Shown here: one piece after another, positions 1 to 12,932 of the stretch
How positions within the stretch are numbered: the stretch's first letter is position 1
Layout of the letters: every line of letters begins with the position of its first letter
Origin: Amoeboaphelidium protococcarum
Lineage: Eukaryota; Aphelidiomycota; Aphelidea
Direction: 5' to 3'
DNA: 64,000 bases
Assembly: GCA_023515745.1 (NCBI GenBank)
Contig: JALECJ010000007.1
Location: 1,286,612-1,350,611 of the forward strand
Made by a program: the position numbers and the translations under genes
The notes under the pieces: model-generated
The model's database searches: none
What the model saw: the letters and a program-made list of their open reading frames with translations, nothing else
Told to the model about the DNA's origin: nothing

Positions 1-389
1 ATGATTTTGAGGAGCGAAGTAATATAGAGTCTTCCAAATGTTTAAAGTATCATAGTAGAAGCTATTATGACTTGAATGAACTTAAAATCCCGACTCTAGT
101 CGCATCTCTCACTCTCTAATTGTGTATCATCCAGTTTTGCACGAATCGGTCAAAATCGGATGATCCAATTGCAGTTGGTGATTTTGAGAAGCGAATCAAT
201 GTAGAGTCTTTTAAATGACAAGAATATCATAGTAGAAGCTATTATAAATTGACTGAGTTTAAAATCGGTACTGAAATCGCTTGTCTCAATCTCTAATCGT
301 GTATCATCCAGTTTTGCACGAATGTCAAAATCGAATGATCCAATTGCAGTTGGTGACTTTGGGAAGCGAATCTATGTAGAGTCTTCTAA
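1..389. repeat. Tandem repeat of about 177 bp, just over two copies
   Basis: Copy 1 spans about 4-180, copy 2 about 181-354, and a partial third copy 355-389. Each copy shares blocks such as a GTAGAGTCTT-like start, CATAGTAGAAGCTATTAT, GTATCATCCAGTTTTGCACG and CCAATTGCAGTTGGTGA, with scattered substitutions and small indels (roughly 85% identity by eye). The array may continue to the left of the window. The third copy runs directly into the reading frame of the CCA-adding enzyme gene, so the repeat occupies the place where the 5' half of that gene should be. Confidence 0.85.
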
Positions 390-1674
390 TTAACTGAAAC
401 GTAAGGAGACTTATGCCTCACACTCTCGCCTTCCTCATATAGAATTTGGTACTCCGCTAGAGGATGCGGAACGTCGCGACTTGACTATAAATTCTTTATT
501 CTATAACATTGTAACGGAGGAGGTTGAAGACTTTTTGGGTACTGGTATTGATGATTTGGAGAATGGCATAATTAGAACTCCGCTGTCTCCATTTGTCACA
601 TTCAAAGATGATCTTCTGCGAATATTACGCGCCATTAGATTTGCTGCCAGGTACAATTTTAGGATTGTCAAAGAGATAAAGCTGGCTGCCTAAGAGCGAG
701 ATATTGTCAATAGTTTCGCCACCATTATAAGCCGGGAACGTGTTGGAGAAGAGATGAAGAAGATGCTCTCCGGTCCTAATCCTCTTCTGGCATTAGAGTA
801 TATAGTGTCTTTTGATTTGTACAATTTAATATTCTCTGACGGCCAGTAGGTGGATATAGATCGCATTGATCAATATGAGGCTCTGAAAGCTCTGAAAGTT
901 GTAGAAATGTCTCGTTCTACTGTTGACAAGGACTTTGGGAGTAAACACGAAATTTGCATATTGAATCTAGCTTCTGCATCTTTGCCTTTATAGCACAAGT
1001 ATCCTTTAATGAACGCAACAGTTGCAAGTATAATCTAGAACGCGTTCAAATACTCTAATGTTGAATCTTAAGTGGCCAAACGATTAACTACGGCTCGTCA
1101 AACTTTCACTGATCAGAGTGCTAAGTTATTTTGCATTAGCAATGAAGAGCTGTAGGAGATGCCTCTAATAGAATATAAAGCATTACGACTTGATTTGTAT
1201 AAACTCATCGTCTAAATTGCAGCTAAACCTGTGAATGACGCGTATCCTCAGCTTTTATGGTTTGCCATGGCTATGCGACTTTTGAACGATGTAGAAGTCA
1301 AGGTTGAGCAATTGGCTGAGGCTGCGCAGTATGCAGAGTCTACGATTATGTATCCCACGTTACCGTCATCCGAATAGTTGCTATTATAGTCTAAGGACTT
1401 TTCTAACCTGGTTGAAGTTATCAAATTACTGAATCTGTAAGAGTGTCATTTAATGAAGCCGATGATTGATGGAGGTGAATTGTTGAAAATGGTCAATGAT
1501 GAGAGATAGAAAAGCGGTCGAGCATCTATTAAGTCTGGTAAATGGCTGGGTAAGTGCCACCAATAAATGCTCCTGTGGCAAGCTCAACACGGTGGTCCTA
1601 GAACTATGCAGTAGGAGTACAACAAGGATGCATGTTTTAATCACGTATATTACTTCATCTAGAATGAACTGTGA
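322..1674 (+). CDS. tRNA nucleotidyltransferase (CCA-adding enzyme), N-terminal catalytic part missing
   Basis: CCA-adding enzymes add CCA to tRNA 3' ends in nucleus, cytosol and mitochondria. From about 391 the frame reads as class II enzyme: KRKETYASHSRLPHIEFG, FGTPLEDAERRDLTINS and LRAIRFAARYNF are family signatures of the ERhxxExxhh/RRD and B/A regions, and the tail keeps GKWLGK near the end. Seventeen or more TAA/TAG codons are read as Gln; the stop is TGA at 1672. The first in-frame ATG (322) lies inside the tandem repeat and would give a 450-residue protein starting with repeat-derived residues. The GDxDx[DE] metal-binding motif that normally lies upstream is not in the window. Either an intron with repeats separates a first exon left of position 1, or the gene is a truncated copy. 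Identity is secure; integrity is not. Confidence 0.8.
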
Positions 1675-1985
1675 ATAAGCTTATGCTGCACCAAGAACCT
1701 CTTTTTATGACTGAAATTTCACTTTCCTTTCATAAGATTTATAGCATAATGGGAGATTTAGCTTAGAGCTATTCTAAGAAGTATTTATGATAAGTTCCCC
1801 GAAAGATCCAGCTATTGTTGAAGTTTCGATCCAGTTTACTACAGCTCATGAATTAACGCGCCGACGCATCAACTAAATCACAGCGGCGCCATCGATCGAC
1901 AATTTTAACTTTTCGATTTCCGACAACAATCGCTTTAACGCTCTTATATAAAGTCATACTGTACGCAGCTATTTCGTGGTATAAT
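1675..1985. other. Intergenic, 311 bp
   Basis: AT-rich spacer between the CCA-adding enzyme stop and the aspartokinase start. I see no convincing gene. A short purine/pyrimidine stretch around 1860-1925 is GC-richer and may belong to the aspartokinase promoter or 5' UTR. Confidence 0.5.
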
Positions 1986-3908
1986 ATGAGGCAGTGGGTC
2001 GTGATAAAATTTGGCGGAACTTCATGTAAGTATTCTATAATCATTTCATTAAAATTTATTTATCTTTATAGCGATGTAGTGGGCACAGCGAAGAAGTTAA
2101 AGAATGCTGCGGACATTGTCATGTACCAGATTGGTCTGGATCGACATCCGGTGGTGGTTCTATCTGCAGCATCTCTGTCCAGCAAGAAGGAGGGAACTAC
2201 AAGTCGCTTACTTCGAGCGTGTGATATAGTTCAAAAGTCTGCCCAGTCTGGTGAGGCTGTAGAAGTTTAGGAATTTTAGGCGATCATCTCGTCACTGCAT
2301 GAAGATCATATAGTGATTGTCAGAGCTTTGCAATTGCCACAGGATTCAGAGTCACAGCTCTTGTAGCAGATTGAACAAGAATTCTAGCGAGTCAATATGT
2401 ATCTGAGTGCATCCGCTACTATTGGAGAAATGTCTCTTCGCATCAGGGATCTGGTTATCGCTTCCGGTGAGCGACTGATTTGTATTATATTTGCTCAGTA
2501 TTTGACATTTCTACTTTAAAAGTAGCAAGAGTAATTGAAGGTGACTAGTTAGAAGTCTGAATTGAACAGAGAGGCTGTGTTTTGCAATCTAGATGATGTG
2601 TTGTCGTTGTAGAACGTGTAAAGTAATCTTGATTAGAGCTTCTATGATGATTTGAGATTCAGAGTTTCTTAAAAGGTATTGAAGACTGTATACAGTAGTG
2701 GACGTGATAAACAAGAGATATAGCGCTTAGTTGTACCTATTGTTACAGGATTTGTTGGACTGATTCCTCATGGTATTATTGAGACTGTTGGTCGTGGTTA
2801 TAGTGACTTTACGGCTGCAATGTGCTCTGCAGGGTTAAAGTCGATGTATATAAATAGTACCACGGATTAAGTAGAGTAACCTCATGATAAGAAATACACA
2901 AAGCAGTTTGGCAATAAATCAGATGCAATGAACGTGTGCGAGTTACAGATTAGGAAGGAGGTGTAGGGAGTCTTTACCGCAGATCCAATATCTGTACCAT
3001 CTGCTAGAATTCTGCAGACGTTAAGACCGGAAGAAGTGGCTGAGCTGACTTACTATGGAAGTGAAGTTATTCATCCATTCACCATGGACTAGGTTATCAG
3101 AATGTCCATTCCTATTCGTGTTCTCGGTTGTGGAGTGGATGATGTTGGCACCTTAATCATTCCCAATACCGCTAGCTCTGATGATAGTCGCAGAGGTTCA
3201 TAAATGGACAACACTGATGCAAATGGAGATAGTCGCGATCCACCTAGAGTCAACCATGACCATTTAATGATTATGGCCAAGAGCTGTTAATCTCCACTGA
3301 GTGAAAAGACTCTGGCCACTGCAACGACTCTAAAATCTAATATCACTGTGCTAAACATCAAATCTAATAAGAAGACTCATAGTCACGGTTTCCTTGCGCA
3401 GGTGTTTAATATTTTGGATAATCACGGTATCGTTGTGGATCTGATCAGTACCAGTGAAGTGAACGTGAGTATGGCCCTATCGAATGTGAGTAATGGCTTC
3501 AAGAGCTCTCCATCAAGCAGTCCGATGCCATTGCGTAGTGAAGCATCTGCGGTTGATCCATCCACACCGCTTGTTATGAATTCTGCAGCGATTAATGGTG
3601 GCAAACATCAGTTCTTTAATATTTCTATCAAGTTGGCTGATCTACTGGCTGACTTATCTCGCCATGGAACACCGACATTGGTATTTGATCAATGCATCTT
3701 ATCCTTAATAGGTCACAAGATGAAGAATGCCAGAGGTACTGCCGGTGCAATGTTCACGACTCTCGCCAGATTGGGTGTTAATATTGAGATCATCAGTCAA
3801 GGTGCAAGCGAGGTGAATATCAGTTGTGTTATTGACGGCAAAGATGGAGTCAAGGCTCTACGTGGTATACACGACACTTGCGTCTTGGGAATGGAATAAA
3901 AGCAATGA
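1986..3908 (+). CDS. Aspartokinase, fungal-type, one intron
   Basis: Aspartate kinase (EC 2.7.2.4) phosphorylates aspartate in the first step towards threonine, methionine and, in some lineages, lysine. Start MRQWVVIKFGGTS carries the kinase KFGGTS motif. An intron 2026-2079 (GTAAGT...GATGTAG) joins TTG-GGC so that the motif continues as GTSLGTAKKLKNAADIV. Later motifs are GFVGLIPHG, GRGYSDFTAA, FTADP and EELTYYGSEVIHPFTM-like EVAELTYYGSEVIHPFTM, typical of fungal HOM3. The C-terminal part (3348 on) holds two ACT-like segments (SHGFLAQVFNILDNHGI and TAGAMFTTLARLGVNIEII), which in this family bind the feedback inhibitor, with a Ser-rich insert between them. About 622 residues, close to the fungal length. 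Stop TGA 3906. It converges on the next gene with 41 bp between stops. Confidence 0.92.
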
Positions 3909-3949
3909 ATTTTCTATGGGCAATATATAGTTTGTATTATCGAATTTGA

Positions 3950-6150
3950 TCATTACTACTTTTACAAGTGTTAATTAGGTACCAAGGCCTCAGTGTCCAA
4001 TTGAGGTAGAAATTCAACTTTAATACCAGCTTAGACCAATCTCAATACTCCATCTTGATTATCCACAAAGTTGAGAGGTTCTTTGACACAGCACACAACT
4101 TTTCTAAATCTAAACTACCCACTATTCAAGATTCGATCCACACACGGCAAAGCGCCAGACAATCTGTGTGTACATGGCTACATTGAAGTGAATAGTTTCA
4201 AATCTTAAGTTACACTCTCTTCACTATCTATGAGCTTCTAAATAGCAACCTGCTCTGCATGAGTATTCCCCGGCAATTATCTACTATGGCCAGTCGATAG
4301 AATTTCTAACGTATCTGCAGACGCTATAACTGCACCAACACTAAATGCACTCTGGACTGGTACACACAACTTGGCCAAATGGCAACTCAACAAAGCAAGC
4401 TAAAATTCTTTGACTGCTCTATTATCAACCTCGCACTCTTGACCATCAATCTTGGTAAGAAATGGCAACATGGTTTTCAACAATGGAAGATACTCTAAAT
4501 TGTCTATCGCAAATGGATTCCCTTCAACATTCAGTTCTCGTAATGAATTGGCAAGCAGGCACAGAACCTTCAAGCTCTCTAGAGATTTTGTGCCATTATT
4601 TCTTATAGACAGCACCTTGAGATTGCTTAAATACTCAATATTGTCTAACAAGGTAATTTGATTATTATCCAATACCAGTTCTTCAACTTGGCCAGGTATA
4701 AGCTGCAAATCAACCTTGGTTAAACTATTGCGTTCCAGATTGACCTTTGTAGACGATCTCTACATATCAAGACTATGTTACTAGTGAACCTACAGGCTAA
4801 TCAACCAGTCCTAATAAAGACCGAGTCTCAGCTTGTCAGTCTTTTATAGAGATTGGACGCGTTAAGTGGCGGACGTGAAATCACTCAACATTCCATACAA
4901 TTACGCCAGTCTAAAGTGAACATTTGCACAATCAGGCTCCAATTCCAGCAATTCATTCAGCAACTTGATTTCGCCTTAAATCAACTCTTAACTTTCATCA
5001 ATCACTTTTCTATTCACCAAATCTATAACAATCTTCGATGAAGACTAACGGAATTGATTAAACGTGAATAAACCAGCAGGCAATTCTATCTTTTCAGCAG
5101 TTTGATTGATATCGATAACGGAGTACCAAAGCCGTGACATGGAATCTTCGTTACTTCGTTCAGGATACCAAATACAAGGCTACTATTCAACCAACTATTA
5201 ATTACAGAGAACACAATGGTTAAAGTGGAGAGCAACTTTAATCAGCCCACATCCAAGATCCGTCATCTACCACCATGTCGGACGCAACAAACTCCCTATA
5301 ATCCAGTCGTGGTAGAACCAAGCGGCCTGATCATCTGGTGAAGTGAATAGAGCATTCTATACCAGTTCTAGATCTACAAATGGAGTAGACTGCATTTTAG
5401 ATCGATAATGCCACGCTGAGTAATTACTAAAATTTGCCTTAATCTTTGTCAGACAGAACTCCATCTCTGCATCGCGTAATTATGCGTTATAAGTATCAAT
5501 TGCAGAATTAACAACTACTCTTAAAGATTCATTTTATACTGGTACAGAGTCATCAATATCTCCACCATTATTTATAAAAGTGCTCATGAACCAACGCCTG
5601 TAGTCCCAGCCATGAAAGTTGCGATCATCAGCGTCAAGGAGCCTATTGATTAACACGACCTCCTCCTTTATAATCTGATCATCAACTACGACAACTTTAT
5701 AGAACTGATTGAAGAGCCATTATCTAAAGTTCCATGACCAGTAAGACTTTGGATTCATCTTCATGCACATTAAATTGAATTTTAACATTTCACTTATTAT
5801 TACTTTCTATGACTAAAATTGATCAGCATCAGCAGTATTGTTATCTAGCATTGTAATGCGGATAAGCATCAACTTTCGCAATACATTCCACGCTGGGTAA
5901 TGCTCTGGGTTCATTAAGAGAACTTGTTAACATTCTTAAATCCATGATAAAATCAATTGTTCATCATCAATGCTAGTGCCTAGACGCGTCTACTACTTTA
6001 TCTCTTGCAGGCGATCTAATGCTGACCTATAAGCGGTGATATCTTCACTCTCATCCCTCTTTTTAACTCTGCTGCCTCTTTTGACGCTATGCTACACTCA
6101 TTAACATTATTCATCTAAATACATACTAGATTAAATTTGAGAAATACCAT
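3950..6150 (-). CDS. Rab geranylgeranyltransferase alpha subunit fused to LRR and a deaminase-like domain
   Basis: The N-terminal 350 residues are a RabGGTase alpha subunit (prenylates Rab GTPases): start MHSVKRGS, then alpha repeats MNPEHYPAWNVLRK, MNPKSYWSWNFRQWLF, RNFHGWDYRRWF, NFSNYSAWHYRS and DQAAWFYHDW. From about residue 463 come leucine-rich repeats (VEELVLDNNQI, LKVLSIRNN, LRELNVEGNPF). Without a stop the frame continues into a cytidine/RibD-type deaminase-like fold: HAE at 612-614, then PC at 640-641 and a third cysteine at 651 (PC-x9-C), with FTSMQPCTHRLSG. Total about 714 residues. The start ATG (6148-6150) is followed immediately by a 56-bp intron, 6092-6147 (GTATTT...GTGTAG). 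Stop is TGA 3950-3952. LRRs occur in animal RabGGTA; the deaminase is unexpected. Many TAA/TAG codons are read as Gln. Confidence 0.88.
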
Positions 6151-6497
6151 TCTGTAACGCGTAAATTATAGCTCAAGTATTCTTATATACGTTGTTACTA
6201 GTACCCGACTTTCGGGTTGTCGTTTAAAAAAGAACAGACCACACGAAAAGGGAAGAGCAAGAGAAACTGAAAACGTGAATGAGAATCTGCTACTTAGAAC
6301 GGCATTTGCTTAGTAAACTGAGATATTGCTTTTTTCTATCGTGTAGAATGTCTCACTGGCTAAAATGAGAAATGTTTTATCTTGTGCAAAATAGTAATAT
6401 CTGCGGTATTTTTATCTTAATTCAACATCAAGTATCGAAACAAAACATTATCATCAATCTTTATAAATTTCATCATCAAATCATCATACATTCTGAT
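6151..6497. other. Intergenic, about 350 bp
   Basis: Between the RabGGTA start and the stop of the FHA gene, both on the minus strand, so it must hold the RabGGTA promoter and the FHA gene's 3' end. AT-rich, with an A/G-rich run near 6228-6275. No supported gene. Confidence 0.5.
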
Positions 6498-9400
6498 TCA
6501 GTCCCTGATGTGAGCGTATATCATGGATCCGATCAACACCAAACTCCACCACTCCTTTCGGTATACCCACTTCACTCCAGTCAAGGAATCTGCCTTCTCA
6601 GACTGGAGAAATTCCAGGCCTGCACTCTGCTACCCAATTAAATCAAACTCACTCCACAGCGTGTCCTCAAGCAAATCCATACCAATAATCCATCGCGTCT
6701 CTCTCACACTCTTCTTCACAATCTGCTTCCCTTTCACTTCTCCCACCAGCTTCTATATACGGCTAGGGAGAGCACGCTTCAGGACGACAAGAGTCTTGCT
6801 CTTATCGGAGGCGGACATTTGCGATGGCGACACCTGCTAATCACCTTACTCTGGCTACTCGGCGTTCGCCATCTGCTTTACATCTTATGCTGCTCCACTC
6901 TACGCAGACTATTTCTAAACAGGAGCCGAGCTCGACCCGCCAACCTCGCCGACAATCACAAGAGACGGAAACTTTTAGGGATCGACGCGTTCAAATACAT
7001 TATCATAAGGATTGCGAGCACCTCCAGATTAGAACGAAGACGAAGGATCCCGTTTAGTACTTTTACTTCGCATCAAAGGAATATTATTATTACCACTATT
7101 TCCTTACTACGCGGTCCCTTCAAACTGACTTTTACCTTGTTGGGGTCTGCTTCCCTGACAAGTCGTCGGTCCTGTATCCATGAGCACAGTGTCTGTGATA
7201 TAGCCAGGCAGTGGTTCAAAGCAGAATTCAATCTTGTACTTCATGGAGAAATTAGGATTAATCGTACCGAGCTTAAAGGCCCTGATTACTTTATTGCCTC
7301 CAAAAAACTGACTGTTTCTCCCGGTCATGAGGGCCAATTCCTCTGCAGAGTAAGGTTCACCAGTCACTAGAATTAAATACAACTGATCAGAGCTGCTCTC
7401 TTTCACAATTTCCAATGCAGTACCGTATCTCGTCACCTGACTATCTTGATAGCTACTAGTCGGTATCCGTAGATCGTGAATGACAAGCTTCTATCTCAAT
7501 TCTTTAGAGGAGCCCCACTTTTACAAATTTACAGACATTATCTCTGGGCCGATGAATTCTAATCCTTTTAACTGATTAGGATCAGAACTGCCAAAACCAT
7601 TGCCCATACGTTCACTGACCTCTGATGAATTGTTAGGATTATGAACAGCCAATCGCTTGACCTTATAAGGTAGAGTACTAGCGGTAAAAGCCAGATAAAA
7701 CTTGGTATGTGCCTTAGACACTTATTCTTCAACTTTCTAAGCTGCATTGGACGACGTCATCATAGATCCGGGCCGCACTTGATCAAAGGGCATCACATTC
7801 TCAAATTGCTTTCCACTGAACGTCTAAAACTTTGTTCCATTAGTTTTCACAATAATCTATTCATCGGTGGAGGTGAAAGATTGCGCAGAAGAGATCAACT
7901 GACTCTCAGTTTATCTAGACACAGAGATTACACCTCCTGCCCCCTATTATTGCTATGACGCGGGATCATACGGCGCTTTCGGCCTAACAACAACTCTGAC
8001 CACGATACACTTATGTCTAATATCTCTCACTTCGTCACTCTTTGCTCCCTATTTGAAATCTGCACCGACTCTAATAATGTCACCAGTTTTAATCTAATAC
8101 TTTGCAGATAACTGACCAGCTTCACTCAACCTCTCGCCATTCAGCCACGTTCCACTATTACTACCAACATCAGCCACGAAGAAATCTCCATTATACTCGC
8201 TAATCTCAAAATGATTCCTACTTATCACTTGAGTCATGCCAACAATCACAAAATTTGGATGTCTATTCGTATTGCTCCTACCTATGCGCACTGGAACACC
8301 CACCTCAAGGCGAAGGTATGTTTTCTACGGAGTAGCATTAGGCAGCATATGGTATCCATTAATCGCCTGCAAATAAACTTCCGGGACATTGCTATTCACT
8401 GGAAATTGAGACAGGAATTTCTTGTCATCTTCAACCGATGGAAATTTAAAGTCTGCTAAATACTTGACCTTTTCCTACTTCCAGCCAGACTTATTATTAA
8501 GCTGATCCTTACTGTTGCCTTAACTCTTCTGCTATTGAGGGCCTAATCGACTTGATGAATCTGCGCGTTAAATCTACTACAACACCTAATTTGGAACAGG
8601 AGGACTTTCAACTGGAAGAGCAGGTAGATAACTAGCCTCATCATAAGTTGTCTGTCTATTCATATACTTATCAGCATCTAAATTGAATTGATACTACTAC
8701 TTCAGACTCTCTGACAGGCTAGGAGAGTGTTTCAACGGCGATACTAGCTAGGCCTCATCAATGACAGTTTGATTAGGATTATTCTGCTATGATAACTAGG
8801 ATTAATATGGCGACTACTTTTCTGCAGGCTGAACCAAGTATCCAATCTAAATCTAAGTCTACTCAGCAATATCGACAGTTGGTTTATACGAATTTTGGTG
8901 CTGATTATATACATTCTAAGGCACACCCATTGAACTCGGCTATTCAGTAGATCTTTAAGGCTAGGCAGCCAATGAACTAGCTTAGTTTCCAACAAAGAGC
9001 CTTGAAGTGACTTTCTCCGCCAAGGCATCAATCATCGGAGCATCTTCAATTTACTACCTAGACATCTTCTTAAATTAAGTAGGCTTCACATTCGCACTTA
9101 AAGTCTAACGGTTATCGATAGGAATCGATGCAGAAGCAGAATCTTTATTATCAGCAGAATTAGCCATATAATTCGCTCCATCCGGCTCAATCTCCGGCAA
9201 TTAGATATTAGAATTGAATACGCTTTCTCCCAACAACTGCTGCGAGGAAACCACAGCTTCGACATTACTAAGACTGATGTTGAGACTCTCGATAGTTCCG
9301 GTATGAGCTTTTTTATCCAGCTTAGCATCAACACTCAAATTAGAAACATGACTCTTTCTAGAAGTGGGTTCTTTGGCAGTTTCCGCGTCATCACCAATGT

Positions 9401-10712
9401 CAGAGCTATCCTTTTCAACTACATCTTCAAGCAAATTCCCAGCAGATGATGACACAATCGGATCAGCTTTTCTCTATTACAGACTGGTGATCAAAAAATC
9501 AGCAGCGACGGATTTCCTTCTGATAGATTTCACTCTCTCAGTCTCTAAAGCCTGATCGATACCTGTACCATGAGGAACAACATCAACTTATTTCTTAGTG
9601 TCAACACCAAAATCGGCTTACTGCGCCATAGAACTCAACTATTGGGCTGAATCCAGTTTAGAGGAGAATTCCTTCCCAGTATCGGATGACTGAACCGCAT
9701 CAATGTTCATTTATCTCATAACAGGCTCTAATGCTTTACTGAGTCCAGAGCGATCCGATGATATCAGGGAATCCCTCGACTAAGACGATTTCTAATAATT
9801 TAATTACTCATTCGATGAGCTTTAAATTTATTGCTCAAACAGACTAGCCTTGGCTTAGATTTAAGGCTACAGATTCTTGCGAACAGACATTTTACGATTC
9901 AACGGCAATGATTTACCACTGCCGCTATTTTTCAACATACTTTATATCACGTAATTCTTTGGCTTAGGCTATACAATTGGCGGCGGCTATTTCTTCTACT
10001 ATGACGGGCTATTGTCAGTAAAGCTACTCTAGGCACTATCAGAACGAGCAAGATATCCCTGGTCAGCGACTTCTTAAGCTGTATTTTTCCCTGCCAGCCC
10101 ATGATTAGATTAATCTTATTAGCGATTATCATTTAAGTCTTATTATTGCACTTGATCTAATGAATCAATATACTCTGCCATTTTGCGGAGATGGATGGAG
10201 ACATTGCTTTTCAGAGAGGCCAAGAACTTCAATAAGACTGCTGGAAACAACTTTTCAATAGAGGAACTCTAGTTCTAAACGTCAATAAGTTCCTGAGCAT
10301 CTGGCTAAATACCGATTCCATATTCTGCCAACAATTAGCTGTACAATTCCTCTTGACTGTTCGCCAAATTGCCGAGATCTTTCAGGGCCAAAGTAGAATC
10401 ACTCAACACGGCATTGGCACTTGAGCTCTCCACTTAATCAGCACTAACTCCATCTTACACAATCAACCTCCGCAGCTCATCAACTAGCGGTGAGACACAA
10501 GAGTTTAATTGATTACTGATAGCTGTATTCTCTGCCAGCAATGAATCAACATCATTAGGCAATGCACCTGACTTGTAAACAATAGTCTTTATAATGGAAG
10601 ACTGAAACTTGAATCTATGAACCACGGTCTGTGTCTCGGCAGTGAGCAGGTGTAGCAGACCCGATAAATTATCAACATAAGCCTACAACTCTTCTTAATT
10701 AGTAGGCCTCAT
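6498..10712 (-). CDS. Very large Gln/Ser-rich protein with one FHA domain
   Basis: One uninterrupted frame (TGA as stop) of about 1404 residues. Residues 1-200 (MRPTNQEELQ...) look helical; residues 200-770 are low-complexity Ser/Gln/Asn sequence likely to be disordered, with dozens of Gln encoded by TAA/TAG. At about 804-880 is a forkhead-associated domain: RIGRSNTNRHPNF, ISRNHFEI, ADVGSNSGTWLNGERLS, which in the family binds phosphothreonine. Downstream parts contain FYLAFTASTLPYKVKRLAV and LYLILVTGEPYSAEELALM, and the last 200 residues are basic and end SLVLIGSMIYAHIRD, possibly partly hydrophobic. I do not recognise the whole architecture. FHA proteins commonly act in kinase signalling, so a scaffold role is an inference. 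The 5' neighbour is the cap methyltransferase gene, also on this strand. Confidence 0.8.
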
Positions 10713-10924
10713 TATCCACTTGATATAATAGTAAAGTAATTGATGAGAATTGTGCAGATGAAACGGTTTCCAAGACAAAGAAACAAGACGGAGGAAAAGT
10801 GAAACAAAAGTTGAAACCGTTTCTGGTTGAATGTCTTTGATGATGATCAAACGGCTCCCAAGCAACCGCCCTGAATGAAAAAAAGCTCTGAATACATACC
10901 GTATATCTCCTTTACATGCTCACA

Positions 10925-11975
<1,051 letters not shown>

Positions 11976-12180
11976 ACTTTAATCTACTCTGATCAATTTG
12001 AGAAGAGGGGCTTTTGAAAGCGACGTGCGGTGTTATTTCGTAACAGTTGCAGTTGAAGCCCAACAATACTAAGCGAAACGATGAGCTACCGACTAAAACA
12101 TTCGGGCAATTTATATTATAAAATTTTATTAAAGGAATTCATATATTGGTATTGAGTAATCGTGAGGAGTTCATTAGTTG

Positions 12181-12762
12181 ATGAAGAATGCTACCAAAAA
12201 AGTATAGTCACCATAGATCGCGTTCGATAAGAGAATCAGTTCGAATCAGTCGATGGCAATGGAGCACAATTTTAAGACATGTATTCAGCAGCAAGACTCA
12301 ACGCTTCTAAAGAGTTTCCATAAGACTACTGTTCAGCATGCTAATTACGCGACTATTACTGGGAGTCGCCGAAATTACCTAAACGTCGTTCGTCGCCATT
12401 TCCGTCACTCTGAGAAACGGCTCGGTGAAACAACAAATCGTCTCGTGCATTCGCCACATTCACACCAACAACTGGCTGGCACGGACGTGATTGACATTTC
12501 GACAATCTCTCATTCACAAGCTTTTACGGTGTAGGAGGAGGGGTGTATTAATATCCGTTCTGTATGTTCTTTGTCATTTCATGAGGAGCACCACTGGCCA
12601 TCACTGGTGAGGACTGAGACAGGCACCGTTACCGAGACTTAAGAAGACGTATATTCTCATTATTACCAAGGTCCAAAGGAGGTGAGGCCTTAACAGTATA
12701 CTATCTCTTTACATAATAATGTACTCGATCCTAAGCATCAAAATAACATGTTTAACTGTTGA
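12181..12762 (+). CDS. Unknown 193-residue protein
   Basis: ATG at 12181 opens a 193-codon frame (MKNATKKVQSPQIAFDK...) containing five TAA/TAG read as Gln and ending at TGA 12760. It is His-, Thr- and Ser-rich, with no membrane segment or signal peptide that I can see. I do not recognise a domain. Length alone gives moderate support because only one of 64 codons is a stop in this code, so chance frames of this size are not rare. It is divergent from the cap methyltransferase (205 bp apart) and convergent with the ECD gene. Confidence 0.45.
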
Positions 12763-12932
12763 CTTATGACATTATATAAAGCAGATGATGAGTGCTTGAC
12801 TTAACGCGTTAGAAGTTTAACGACAACAAAAAAGAAGACGTTTGTTTCTCAGCAAAAGGAAACTTTGAAAAGACCAAAACCGACCGTTTCAGAGCAGTCG
12901 TGAATATTCTAAACTGGCTTCAATGAATCTAT

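Noticed and set aside
6523-7370. Plus-strand Arg/Ser-rich ORFs
   Set aside because: Antisense to the C-terminal part of the FHA gene, which stays open to TGA 6498.
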